NCBI GenBank assembly: GCA_005784505.1 | Contig: VCAZ01000096.1 | Span: 1,748,020 to 1,812,019, forward strand | Direction of reading: 5' to 3' | DNA from: Bagarius yarrelli | Lineage: Eukaryota; Chordata; Actinopteri; Siluriformes; Sisoridae | DNA: 64,000 nucleotides | In this document: in pieces, positions 1 through 12,700 of the stretch | How the letters are laid out: each line of letters begins with the position of its first letter | Numbering within the stretch: position 1 is the stretch's first letter | Program-made: the position numbers and the translations under genes | The notes under the pieces: model-generated | What the model saw: only the letters and a program-made list of their open reading frames with translations | The model's database searches: none | Told to the model about the DNA's origin: nothing

Positions 1-625
1 GTTCTTATTTTATTTAGGACACCCAAGGTTATAACAAAAATGTAAAAGAAAACAATAATATTATAAATCAATAAGTAAATGAAAAATGCCAATTTTATAC
101 TTTTATATCCAGTTGAAACAAAAAAAATTAAACAACAGCTTGATTCAGCTTGTAATCATGGCAAAGCCTGATGGGAACAAAGAAAAGCAATGTAGATTAA
201 CAGGAAAGTTCCCCTATGAAAATGTAATACTATTTGTATAGAGCTTTTATACACAGATTAATATTACAATACAAATTGTTCAATTTAGGATGTTTAAAGT
301 GATAAAATGCATGAATAAAAGTAATCTGGACTGTGTAAAACATAATTAGTGACAATGTAATAAAATGTGAAATTTTAAATTATGTAAACTTCTAGATAGA
401 TTATTGGTTTAAATTATAAGCATAGTTTTTTAATTGTCTTAGATACAAAGTGTGTACCATTTATATACAAAGGAACAGTACTTTAATAAAATCAGTAATA
501 TCTAATCTTAGGAAAACAAACTACAACAAGGTTTAAAACATTATATAAAAAGCACAAAACTTTTATTACAATTAAAGAGTATTATCCCAGCTAGATTTGT
601 CAACATAAAATATTGTTTTTTTTCT
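1..625 (-). other. elovl2 3' UTR and downstream DNA
   Basis: This is AT-rich sequence after the elovl2 stop codon with no coding signal. An AATAAA on the minus strand at 562-567 is a possible early polyadenylation signal, and another lies near 9-14. Which one is used cannot be told from sequence alone. Confidence 0.5.
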
Positions 626-733
626 TCACTGCTTCTTATGTTTGGCTCCATTATCTGAGGATGAGATGCCGTTTGTATGGATTCTCATAATCTCTTTAGC
701 TTTGCCACCTTTGCCTGGCTGTTTTCTGTATGT
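626..733 (-). CDS. elovl2: elovl2 terminal coding exon 8
   Basis: The 108-nt exon reads TYRKQPGKGGKAKE and continues to KHKKQ followed by TGA at 626-628. The basic tail with lysines at -3 and -5 is a plausible ER-retrieval motif. Confidence 0.94.
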   Translation of the reverse strand, partial: TYRKQPGKGGKAKEIMRIHTNGISSSDNGAKHKKQ

Positions 734-3700
734 CTGCAATGAAGTAATATTGTATTAGGAATTAATCAAAAATTTATGGCATTTGGGTTTGTAAACAAAT
801 AAAACCTTTTAGTTATTCACCATCCTTTCTTTGTGTTTTGTAAAATTTTAACAGATGGTAAAAACAATTAATGTAATTAATAAGTAATTAGTAATCAAAT
901 AATGTAATTAGTAAGTAATCTAATTACCATTAGTAACAAAATGATGGAGTGCAGCTCTATATTATGCCATCTATTATATTAACTGAGTAATCATTAATCA
1001 TTGCATCTTACCTGCATGTAAAAGTTGATGAACAGGATAACAAGTGAAACCATATAGCTAGACTGAAACAAGAGGCAACGCAGAGGAAAACCACAGGGGA
1101 AAAACACTGCACTTAATGTGTGTGTTATAGTTAATATGAACTGAATCTGAAATAAAAACCAGGAGAAACAGCAAAAGATTTAGGATTTTTTCAGTAATAT
1201 GCATTGTGACCTCTAAAATTAAAATAAAAATAAAAAAAGTGAAGTGAATTTTTAAAAGAAATGCTATGGAAACAATTTAACTCTCATAATTCCACATCTT
1301 GAAATACACATTTGCTGGATGAAAACAATGTTAATACTATTTTGTTGGTACTAAGTAAATAATTGCATAAGACAAACAAAAGTATATCTTTCTGAAAGTA
1401 ATTTTATCTATTCTTGCCTGTGTGTACTGATAATATCTTAAGTTTACACCTTAAAGAGACACTGCATTGTAACGATACAGGAACACATCTTCACGCACGT
1501 AATCTAAAGTAGATTTAAAATCACTCTAGCTAGAGAGTGACACATCACTGGTGGATGACTTATGCAACCATAATTTACAAAAGGTAAGCATCCAGCAATA
1601 TTAAACTAGGCTTTGATTTGAGGTGTGCAGACAGGGACGCAGGCTAAGAGATGTAGTGTCTCGTTACATACGACATTCCAATTCAGGAACTCAAGCTGCA
1701 TCAACACGCTATGGAAATGAGATTGGTTTCATGTAGTTAAAGCACAATCAGATCGAGTCGTAAGTCCTGGGGCATCGCAAGTTATAATTGTTATTTTTCT
1801 GAAAGGGGTGACCGAGTGTTACTCAAAGAATGCCAGTGCTGTATAATACCTGGCACTGCCCTGTGTGTAGGTGCACAGTCAACACAAAGAGAACTTAGCC
1901 AGGTCTAGAATAGGTATGCGCTGAGAGACCCTGCAGCCTCACCCATCCCAAAGGCAGGAATTTAGAGCCATTTCTGAAGATGTAGACACTGTCTCTTGCC
2001 TTGTAGCATAATCTGGATGAAGTATGCCAAATCCCATGTGCCCTCAATAGGTCTATGCTGAAGAAGCAGATACAGGAGTGTGTTGGAAAGACAAACGTGA
2101 AACTGCTGCTTCATAAATATTCGCCAAAAAAAAACCAAGCCATGTAGGCAGCCATATTTCTCCAAGAATGCATTCTGAGATGCGAGGATTTAAACTTGAG
2201 CATGATAGTCTCAACCATCCACCCGATCATCGTCTCTTTAGTAGCCGACCTTTCCTAGGCATGTTAGGAACATCAGGTTCTAAGTCTCCTGGTGCCACAG
2301 AGTAAATGTGTATCTAGTGGTTGTTTGCCCATTGAGGGGCCACCTTGAGGGGTGTGGTAGGCAGCTAAGGCCGCCACGTTCACGTGGAAAGTGGTAGCCC
2401 TGCGGTGAAAAGCTACTGCAGAAACTCAGGACAGTCCCGATTAGGCAGCCTTGCTTTTTCTTTCTGCACCATGATCAGAAAAGGTTCCACCTTAAGGGCG
2501 AACTGTTCATGGAGTTATATCACATATAGTCTATACAACCTTGCTTGTGCGACAGGATGCCCAAAGCTAGAGGTCTCAGCTGAGTCAGTCTTTACTTGCA
2601 AGATGAGGTCCCCTTCGTTACTCATCAGGGAAGACCATGCTATTGGAGAACCTAATTCAAACTTGGCTGGATCTGCCCTGACCAGACTGCCTTCTTTGGT
2701 CAGGGTGGGCACAGCGCGTCCTCAGATCCGGGGGAGTGGGACAATCTTCCACCTCCACCCTCAGGGAAGTGTGGTGAGTTAAGCAGGACAGCCCTATTCC
2801 TGTTCTACATCTGTATGAGGTTGGTCCACAGATGTCTCTCCATGCCTACAAGAACAGCCATTGTTTATCATAATAATAAACAATAGCTGTTCTTGTGGTG
2901 ATTTAGGTCCCCAGAGAGACAAATCTGCTGCCCGGCACAGCTCTTAAGCCGTATCTGGGTCAGCATCCTTATTGTCATCCAGGTGTATCAGCAGGTTGGC
3001 GTAGTAGGCCTGCAGCAAAACTATGGTGTGTAAACAAGTTGCAGCCTGACCTGGGGCCGAGGTGTTCATCAGCGGCCTAGTTGAAAGTCTTAGGGTCTAC
3101 AGCAGCTCTGTTTCAGGTGACAGATAGCTAGATAGCATCTGCTGAACCCTGGACATTGTTTAGTGCCCATGCTTCCTAACCCCAGCTATGTTAGCATAAG
3201 CTACAAAGCAGGCTAAAATGGCTAAAACGAATAAGGTTTTTTCATGACCAATGATTAGGACTGTTTAATTTCATTCAAGAATTGAAATGATACTGAATTT
3301 AAAAAGCACAGGCCAAATAACCAGCTATCGAAATAAACACAATAAAATTGACCAGAAATATATCAATTTTAAAAAACAATGCTATTTTTATTCAATTTTG
3401 TGTATCAGAAACAGAAATAAAAAAAGGGGAAAAAGGGAAAGCAAAACCTGCTCGCTGAACACTGTCGGGTGGTGCATGTGTAAAATAGCATATATTTTAG
3501 GCTAATACATTAGCTATGTTGGACTACTAAGTTGTTGGACTACCAACATGAGGACCCGGGTTCAATTCCCAGCCCCACCAAGCCACCACTGCTGGGCACC
3601 TGAGCAAGGCCCTTAACCCCTAATTGCTCATTTATATAACAAGGAAAATTGTAAGTCGCTCTGGATAAGGGTGTCTGGTAAAGACAGAGTTGGAACCCAA

Positions 3701-6700
3701 GTGCAGTATTTTTTTAACAGAAGTGAACTATATACAAAACACCAAACAAGACTACATACAAAACTAAACAAACAAAGAACATAAACCAAACTTAACTTGA
3801 GCAGAGACAGGCACAGGCAGCATGGACAGGAACAGGAACAGTAACCCTTCTAAACTCTACCAACCCTAACCAGTAAAGTCACAAAGCCCACAAAATTCCT
3901 CCACATAATCCTCAATGGAGGAATTTCCCTGACGGAGGCAAAGGATTCGCTCAACTGCTGGGTTCATAGCGGGTGAATTATTCTGTAACGGTAGTCCACT
4001 GAGGCAAGACAGAGTTGGAACCCAAGTGCAGTATTTATTTACAGAAGTGAACTATATACAAAACAACAAACACAACTATATACAAGACTAAACAAACATA
4101 AACCAAACTTAACTTAAACAGAGACACAGAGACAGAGACAGGAAGCGTGGACAGGAACAGGAACAAGAAGCATGAACAAGAAGCATGACCAAGAACTTTT
4201 CTCAGTAGCATACAAACAGTAGACAATAATTCAACAAGACAGGGTAGACAGAGGGGCTATAAATACACAAAGAACTAATCAACAAAACAAGACACACCTG
4301 AGACAATGAACAACACATGCCTAAACAACCAATGAAAACAAGACACAGAGACAAGGGGGATGACAAGACAGGAAAACAAGGGGACAAAACAGGAAGTAAC
4401 CAAAAACAAAAACATAACAGATGCTAGCTAAGCTAACATAAACAAAACAAGAACCCTACACTTGTACCTGAAGGGAAAATAAAAGTATGTACAGCAATTC
4501 CTATTTTTATTTATTTATGCCCAAAAACCTCTATTAGGCTCAAATTTTGATATATGTATATGAATTAATGCATCTATTACTGCTACGGTTGCTCAAATGA
4601 TTTTGCTCTCATAATAACCTTAGTTCTTTAAAAAGGCTTTTTTTTACCAGATTTAGGAGCACGTCAATGTGATTATCTGTTTCGGCCACAAGACCATTGG
4701 TGGAATTAACCACAAGACCAAAGTTTTCAAACAGTGTTTTGAACCTTAGTTTGTGCACAGCACTATTGTCATTCTCGATTTGGCACCTAAGGCTTTGTCC
4801 ATTTTTAACTGGATACATTTTAATAAAGCATATTTTTTGTTTTGTTTTGCTCTTTAGTTTATGCTAAGACTTGTGTGTAATACTTACTTATATAAATCAG
4901 ACATAATGATATGAACACTAACGGGTGAAATGAAAAACACTAATTTTCTCTTTATAATAACACCTGTTGAAAGGAGAGATGTATAAGGTAGCAAGTAAAC
5001 ATTGTTCTGTTTAGAAGCAGAAAAAATCCTGGCTGGGCCGACCATGGTTCTCGGACCTGGTCTCTTTTCTGGATGGCCATCCTCTCCAGATACCAGTCAG
5101 GAGGGACCTACTGCACCCCCTTCTGGTTAGGATTTAAGCAAGTTTCTCTGAAACTGCAGATATTGTGATGTGTTCCTTGTTTACAGTGGTCAGTATTTAT
5201 AAAAAGTGTTCCAAGGAATGAGCAGTGGTAAATGAGATATGTAGTTCAAATTGCTAAAGAAGTTAATGCTGGTTCTGATAAAAAAAATGTGTCAGAATAC
5301 ACAATGTTTCGTGGTTGTTGTTTATAGGGCTGGCCACAGGCCAGTTAAGGTACCCATGTCCACTACCAAAAGCATGAATTAGTGAGCACAGAGCAATAAA
5401 AGGTGGCCTGGTCTATTGTTTACCTGGGGAACACATGGCATCAGGATGCACTATTGTAAGAAAGCAAGCTAGCTGGAGCAGTGTGATGGTTTGATGTCCT
5501 GCTGGATAAACTTGGTTCTGGCTATCTATGTGGATGTTAAGTTTAACACATACCACCTACCTGAGTATTGTTGCTGACAATGTACACCATTTCACAGAAA
5601 TGCGATTTTCTGATGGCTGTGTCCTCTTTCAACAGGGTATGAAATTGGAATTTAAATTCAACACCTCAAAATCCTTTAAGTCCTGTGAGATGCGAGGTAG
5701 GGCCTCCATAGATCTGAACATTTTTGTCCAGCACATGCAGGATGGACTGGACAAAAAATTTCAAATCTATGGAGGCCCTACCTCGCATCTCACAGGACTT
5801 AAAGGATTTGCTGCTGAAATCCTGGTGCCAGCTACCACAGCCTACCACCTTTTAGATTACACACGGGGGCCCATATGTAATCTAAAAGGGGTTTCTTACA
5901 AAATAACAAAATTTATTAAATAATTATTATTAAATAAAACCAATTTTTAAAAGACAATTAATTTAATAAATTTTCTATCAGTGTGATATAATTCAAAAAT
6001 CAAAAAGTAAACATTCCGAAATTAAGAAGAATGCAGTCCAATGTAGATTAAAAATTAATTAATAAAAAAACCCTACCAAAATTACTCACTGTCTAATTAT
6101 TTAATAAAGATAATTTTATACTGCATTATATGTTAGAGCAAATAAATCTATCGATTCAAAAGCAGTGTTGTATGTGTTTTCTCTAATGTGCTAAAATACA
6201 TCAGCAGGCAGTTGCATAGCACAATGTCACTTTTATATGTATAAGCACTTTACACAATATAATGCTTGTTTCATGTGTTGTGACTTGTGTCCTGTTTTAC
6301 TTCCCTTCTTTTTTTATTTTTTGACCACGAGTCTATATTGGTGCATCCCAGTAATGGAAAAAAATGACAATACCTGCCAGAAAATACTTTTCTTTTGGGC
6401 AGCGAAATGACAATAAGCTACACTTACCTGTCTTAAAGAAAATCTTGATTAACTGGCCTCCCTCTAGTTTTTTCACTCTTCCACCAATTTTTTTAGCTTC
6501 AGCTGCAGCTTTAACACATATTTGCCCTATTGACGAACTAGGTTTCATTTTTATATATTGTAAATATATAAAAATTCTCTACATCACTACCATTGTTTTG
6601 AAAACACATTTTGATGTGTGTCCTTCACTGCTGAAGAACACGTATTAGTACATCTGGAGTAATGGCGTGGATGATACGTTCCTTGAGATGATTTAGGTTT

Positions 6701-9700
6701 TGTATCCTCTCCTGATACACCATGGCCTTCAAATGCTCCCAAAAATAAAAAAAAATCAAGTGGGGTGAAATCTGTGGATCTGAAAAAATAGGTGGCCTAT
6801 GTAAAGGAAAGTTGGTACACTGTATTTTATTGGATTCTTTAGATGTCTGTCAATGGCTGAATACTTTGTATTGGACTAAACCATTTTAGGGAGAGGTGAA
6901 AAGCAGATATTTAGAAAACTCTTTCATAAAATTGCATGTTTCTGTGGTTTTCGTTAAAATCTCTGGCATAAAACTAATATAAATATTAAAATTATTCACC
7001 GAATACTATAACTGCTAAATTTTGTGGGGCCTCCTGAGAAGTGGGGGTCCTTCTAATTGTAAACCTATTTTACCTCTGAAGCAAACGTCTTAGTAGAATC
7101 CATGTTGCAGTGAAAAGCTTTATTAAAAGCTTTACAATAATCCACACACTTGGTCAATAAAAATGGAGAGTTTGGTGCACAGAAGTCAGATAGAAGCCAA
7201 AAAAACAAATCCAAAACACTAGGAAGAAAACTTAATCCAAAATCACAGCAGAGTTCAGTAAACCATAAAGACACAAACGTAAACATAGACATGAGTGCTC
7301 AGTATGTAAGTAAGTAAACAATATTTTGCAATGTGGTCCTGCTAGCTTATAATGCTAGCAACAGGAAGTAATAGCGGAAGTGACTAGTACTCAGACGAGG
7401 GCGCCCTCAGGTGGTGGGAGGCCGGAATCGCTAGGCCGGAGCCAGACTTGAGGACTACCCCTCATCCAGTCTTCTACCTCAGGTACACTTGATGGTTTCC
7501 TTGACCACGGGAACTTGGGAGGTTGGTACCCCAGAAGACAATGGAAAAAAGTGAGACCCGTAGAGGATTAAGTCAAAGATTTTTGGGCCAGCACAGTCTG
7601 AGGGTCAAGAATTGGTTTAGGACATGGATCTTGTAAGGGGGATCATGTCTACGAGACAAGGCATCAGCCTTACTATTTTTTGTTACAGGGCGATAAGTCA
7701 CAGTGAAACGATAGAGTGTGAAGAACAAAGCCCAATGGGCTTGCCCAACGGGCAGACTTTAGATACTCTAGATGTTTGTGATCTGTGATCACCAGAAATG
7801 GGTGGGTGCTCCCTTCCGGCAAGTGTCTTTATTCTGTCAGGGCTTCTTTCATAGACAGTAGCTCCTTGTTCCATCATAATTTTGTTCAGCTGGGGTGAGC
7901 TTATGTAAAAAAAAAAGCTCAGGCATGTTTAGAGGGGTACCATCTCTTTGTGATAGTATGGCGCCTACTCCACAATCAAAAGCATCCACTTCCACCACAA
8001 ACAGTAGCGCAGGGACAGAATGTTGCAGTATGGGAGCTGTGGTGAACTTAGCTTTTAGCTGTGTGAAGGCTTCGGTAGCTGTCTCCGTCCAGTGTAGCTT
8101 AGACAACTTATTCTTAAGTAGAGCTGTGATAGGAGCTGATATAATACTATAGTTGTGAATGAAACGCCAGTGGAAGAAATCGTTGTCGAAGTCCTTGATG
8201 GTCTGAGGTAAGGGCAAATCAGGTGGTTCATGGTGACCCATTGTGGGCCGATGCGGTTTTCGATTCATCTCCTTCATGAGATTATAGGCACTGTGCAGAT
8301 CAAATTTAGTAAACACTCTGTCTTCACGTAATTGCTCAAGAGTGGCAGGTACTGGTGGCAGGGGATATCAATATTTCACTTTCACGGCATTCAGACCATG
8401 ATATTCAATACAAGGTCATAGTCCACCATCCCTTTTTCACAAGCCTGCGGCTGCAGGTGAAGGGCTGGATGAGCTGAAAGTCTGAGGCTGAGGCTGAAAG
8501 GCTTCATCAATGTAAGACTGCATGGATAGGGTTTCAGGCTGCAACAGCAGATAGTGGTGACTCTTAGGAGGAATGGCATTAGTTAACAGAACTATAGCAC
8601 AGTCCCATGGTCTATGAGGTTGTAGCCGCTCCGCATTAACTTGCTGAAGACCTCGGTAAGGTCCTTGTATTTATGGGATGTTAGTTTGTCAGTAGTTTTA
8701 AGACCCACAACTTGAGTAATAGCATAGTGTAGGATGGAAACTGTTCTTATCACAGTGGGTTGATTTCTCGCTCGGTGGGGTTTCTGTAGCCAGGGATACG
8801 CCAGAATTATAAGGTTCTTAGATGATTAAATTACATAAAATGATAACTTTTCTTCACGGAACTATCTGATCCGCATAGTCATGGAGATTGTTGTATGCGT
8901 GATACCAGGGTTGGCCGTTAACTGCTGCGATGTGGTGGGGTGGAATGCGTGGTGTGGTATGGAGCTTGAGTTGTTGGATAAGGTGCTTGTCCATAAGATT
9001 TAGGGCAGACCCAGAATTCACTAATGGTGGGACATATAAGATACAGAGTCAACAATGATACAGATGCACGGTGAGACAGAGTGGATGGCAGCATGAGTGC
9101 AGGGTTGCTTACTTTAGCTGAGTGAGGCATGGGTTTCCTGGGCAGTTGAATCAGACATGATTAGGGTCCCCCACGGTAGAAACATAATTTGTCCAGAAGT
9201 CTCTGGCAATGTTCATGGGTTCACTGTAGCAGTGGAACCGCCATAGTAGCAAACAGTGTGTAAGGTGCATTTTTGCTTTTCGTGAGAAGGCTGTTAATTA
9301 GGAGATTATCCAACCTCATTGCTATTGTCATATACTGTGAAAACAAACATGCCTATGTCATTCCGACAAGTAAGCTCCGCTTGTGTCTGTATTCACTTCC
9401 TCACAAAACACTGGTTTGAGCACCACCACATTTCATCTGCTTTGAGCCGCCAGAGTGCGTAAATGAATAGCTTATCCGGCTGCAGAGAGCTCGCCATGAC
9501 GTAGCCTGAGCAGTTGTCTTAAAATGTCTAAATCGTCTTCAGGGTATTCAAAGACATCATGCAGCTGTGCCAGGAAGTAGTCAGCAGACGACTGAATCAG
9601 TGGTTCTGAGTCCCAAACTGCAGAAGCCCAATCTAAAGCTTACCTGGCGAACAAAGTCAATAGAAATAAACATTTCTCACTTTTAGTATGGAAAGCGGTG

Positions 9701-12700
9701 GGCTTGTCAAAAATCATTCAAGCATTCAGGCATGCCGTTAAACTTTTCCGGAAGTGCAAAATAGACGGGCTGAGGTGGCGGTTGCTGGGCGAGCTGCTGG
9801 TTTGCTGTTTGCAGCAACGCTAGTTCAGCCTGGAAGCCTTGGAAAGCTTGAGCATGGTAATCCACTGTGACCACTATCGTGGCCCATGACGGCAAAGTAT
9901 TTTGTGAAGCAGATGTCTGAGTAAAACCCATGTTGCAGTGAAAGGCATAGTTCATAGCAGAGTTCAGTAAACCATGAAGACATAAACGTGAACATAAACA
10001 TGAGTGCTCGGTATGTTGACTAACAATTAATACCTCCCAATTTGGTCACAGTCCTGCTAGCTTATAAAGCTAGCAACAGAAAGTACTAGTGAAAATGGCT
10101 AATACTCAGGTAAGCATTTTTGTTCAAGTTGATCTGAATATGGGCATTGGCAAACATCATTAGTGCAATTTGTATTATTTTATCAGTACCTGGTAGCTAG
10201 TTTAATGTAAATTTTATTTATTTTCTGGACAAAATTGCAATTTATAAGTAATTCTACAGTTTTCTAAGTTTGTGCCAAACAAATATCTATAATATATATT
10301 CTATATAATGCAGATTCTGTAGAGATATCCACCAGTCAAGGCAGACAAAGTTATTGAAACAGATGGCAAGGAAATAATGTATTTGCCTTCACTGTTATGC
10401 ATATAATGTATCTCTGTACTAGGTTGAGGGCAGCTACTTCTCAGAGTTTATCTGAATTATCTGAATGTAGTCAATTTTTAATCATCAATAAATTAAAAAT
10501 TTATAAAAAATGAAACCATGACAACGAAAAAAATGCACACTTGACATTTCATTTTAGTTTAAGCCCAATGTAAGACAACTCTTTTTAAAATTTCTTCTTT
10601 GTTTAACAGCCTTTACTTAATAAAAAATAAACCCTGGTTTAGGATTTTATGGACTAATTATTTTCCCTTCACTAGCATTTCTGAAAGTATCTGATTTCTC
10701 ATTTTTTTGCATGTTTGTCACACTTTAATGTTTCAGATCATCAAACAAATTTAAATATTAGTCAAAGATAACACAAGTAAAAACATCATGCAGTTTGTAA
10801 ATAAAGGTTTCTATTATTAAGGAAAAAACAAAATTCAAAACTACATAGCCCTGTTTGAAAAAAGTGTTTGCCCCCTAAACCTAATAACTGGTTGAGCGTT
10901 TTTGATAACTTGCAATTAGTCTGTTACAGTGCTGTGGAGGAATTTTGGCCCACTCGTCTTTGCAAAATTGTTGTAATTCAGCCACATTGGAGGGTTTTCG
11001 AGCATGAACCGCCTTTTTAAGGTCATGCCACAGTATCTCAATTGGATTCAGGTCAGGACTTTGATTAGGCCACTCCACAGTCTTCGTTTTGTTTTTCTTC
11101 AGCCCTTCAGAAGTGGACTTGCTGGTGTGCTTTGAATCATTGTCCTGCTGTAGAACCCAAGTTCGCTTCAGCTTGAGGTCACAAACCTATGGCCGGACAT
11201 TCTCCTTCAGGATATTTTGGTACACAGCAGAATTCATGGTTCCATTTATCACAGCAAGTCTTCCAGGTCCTGAAGCAGCAAAACAGCCCCAGACCATCAC
11301 ACTACCACCATCATATTTTACTGTACGTATGATGTTCTTTTTCTGAAATGTGGTGTTAATTTTACGCCACAGATAATGACATAATTTTCCAAAAAGTTCA
11401 ACTTTTGTCTCGTCAGTCCACAGAGTATTTTCCCAAAATCTTGGGGATGATCAAGATGTTTTGTGGCAAAAATGAGATGAGCCTTTATGTTATTTTTTCT
11501 CAGCAGTGATTTTCGTCTTGGAACTCTGCCATGCAAACTATTTTTGCCCAGTCTCTTTCTTATGGTGGAGGCATGAACACTTACCTTAACTGAGGCAAGT
11601 AAGGCCCGCAGTTCTTTGGATGTTGTTGTTGTCTTTTGTGACCTCTTGAATGAGTTGTTGCTGCACTTTTGGGGTAATTTTGGTCGGTCAGTCACTCCTG
11701 GGAAGGTTCTCCACTTTTTCATGTTTTTGCCATTTGTAGATAATGGCTCTTACTGTGGTTCACTGCAGTCCCAAAGCTTTAGAAATGGCTTTATAACCTT
11801 TTCCAGACTGATAGATCTTAATTATTTTCTTACCCATTTATTTTTAAATTCCTTTGAATCTTAGCATGATATTTAGCTTTTGAGAATCTTTTGGTCCACT
11901 TCACTTTGTCAAGCAGGTCCTATTTAAGTGCTTTCTTGATTGCGAACAGGTGTGGCAGTAATCAGGTCTGGGTGTGGCTAGAGAAATTGAACTCAGGTGT
12001 GATAAATCAGAGTTAAGTTATGTTTTAACAGGGGGGGAAAACACTCACACAGGGCTATGTAGTGTTGATTTTGTTTTTCCTTAATAATAAAAATCTTCAT
12101 TTAAAAACTGCATAATGTGTTTACTTCTGTTATCTTTGATTAATATTTAAATTTGTTTGATGATCTGAAACATTTAAGTGTGACAAACATGCAAAAAAAT
12201 AAGAAATCAGTAAGGGGGCAAACACTTTTTCACACCACTGTAGCTGCTGCAAAGCAATAAAGGCCATTGCTATAACTGCCACTCCCAGCATTTTAATGGC
12301 TGTTTCCTTTTTTTTTTTACCTTCATCCCAACAATTTTTTGTATCTTTATCATGCTAAATGATGGTAATGTGTTTTTGTCTATACAGAGACAAATACATG
12401 ATGTTGCAAAGAGTGTTAAAATGCCTTTTGTTAAGCAGTTATAACTATTGTTATGCAGCAGTTCATTTTTAATTCTGTTCTCTTTTTTCTCTTTCACTTT
12501 TTTTCTACTTGCTCTGCTGCCCTTTTATATGTGCCCTCTGTCAGTTCCTATGAAAAGTTGGCCTAAAGGTGGCTCTAAACTAAGGGTTTTCCCCAGAGAG
12601 GCAATCCACTCAACATTGATTGAGCCTTAGATATATATGGGGACCTTTGGTTCCTGATGCAAAGTCTGGAACTGCGAGCCCGCTGTAATCGCATAATACT

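Larger units (their letters stand above)
7074..10110 (-). mobile_element. Degenerate Ty3/gypsy LTR retrotransposon
   Basis: Related terminal segments at 7074-7394 and 9903-10110 share long blocks such as TCCTGCTAGCTTATAA and CAGAGTTCAGTAAACCAT, and act as LTRs. Minus-strand order is gag (about 9955), then RT and RNase H (8316 to 7600). Integrase is absent and several frames are broken, so the copy is inactive. Confidence 0.85.

Noticed and set aside
3535..3610. tRNA gene
   Set aside because: It has a B box but no full cloverleaf, and it continues into a SINE body and tail. The same holds for 36424-36606, 43846-44013, 53545-53799 and 63744-63912.
4035..4387. Minus-strand frames rich in Leu, Val and Cys
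   Set aside because: They are LTR sequence of the gypsy remnant, not a membrane protein gene.
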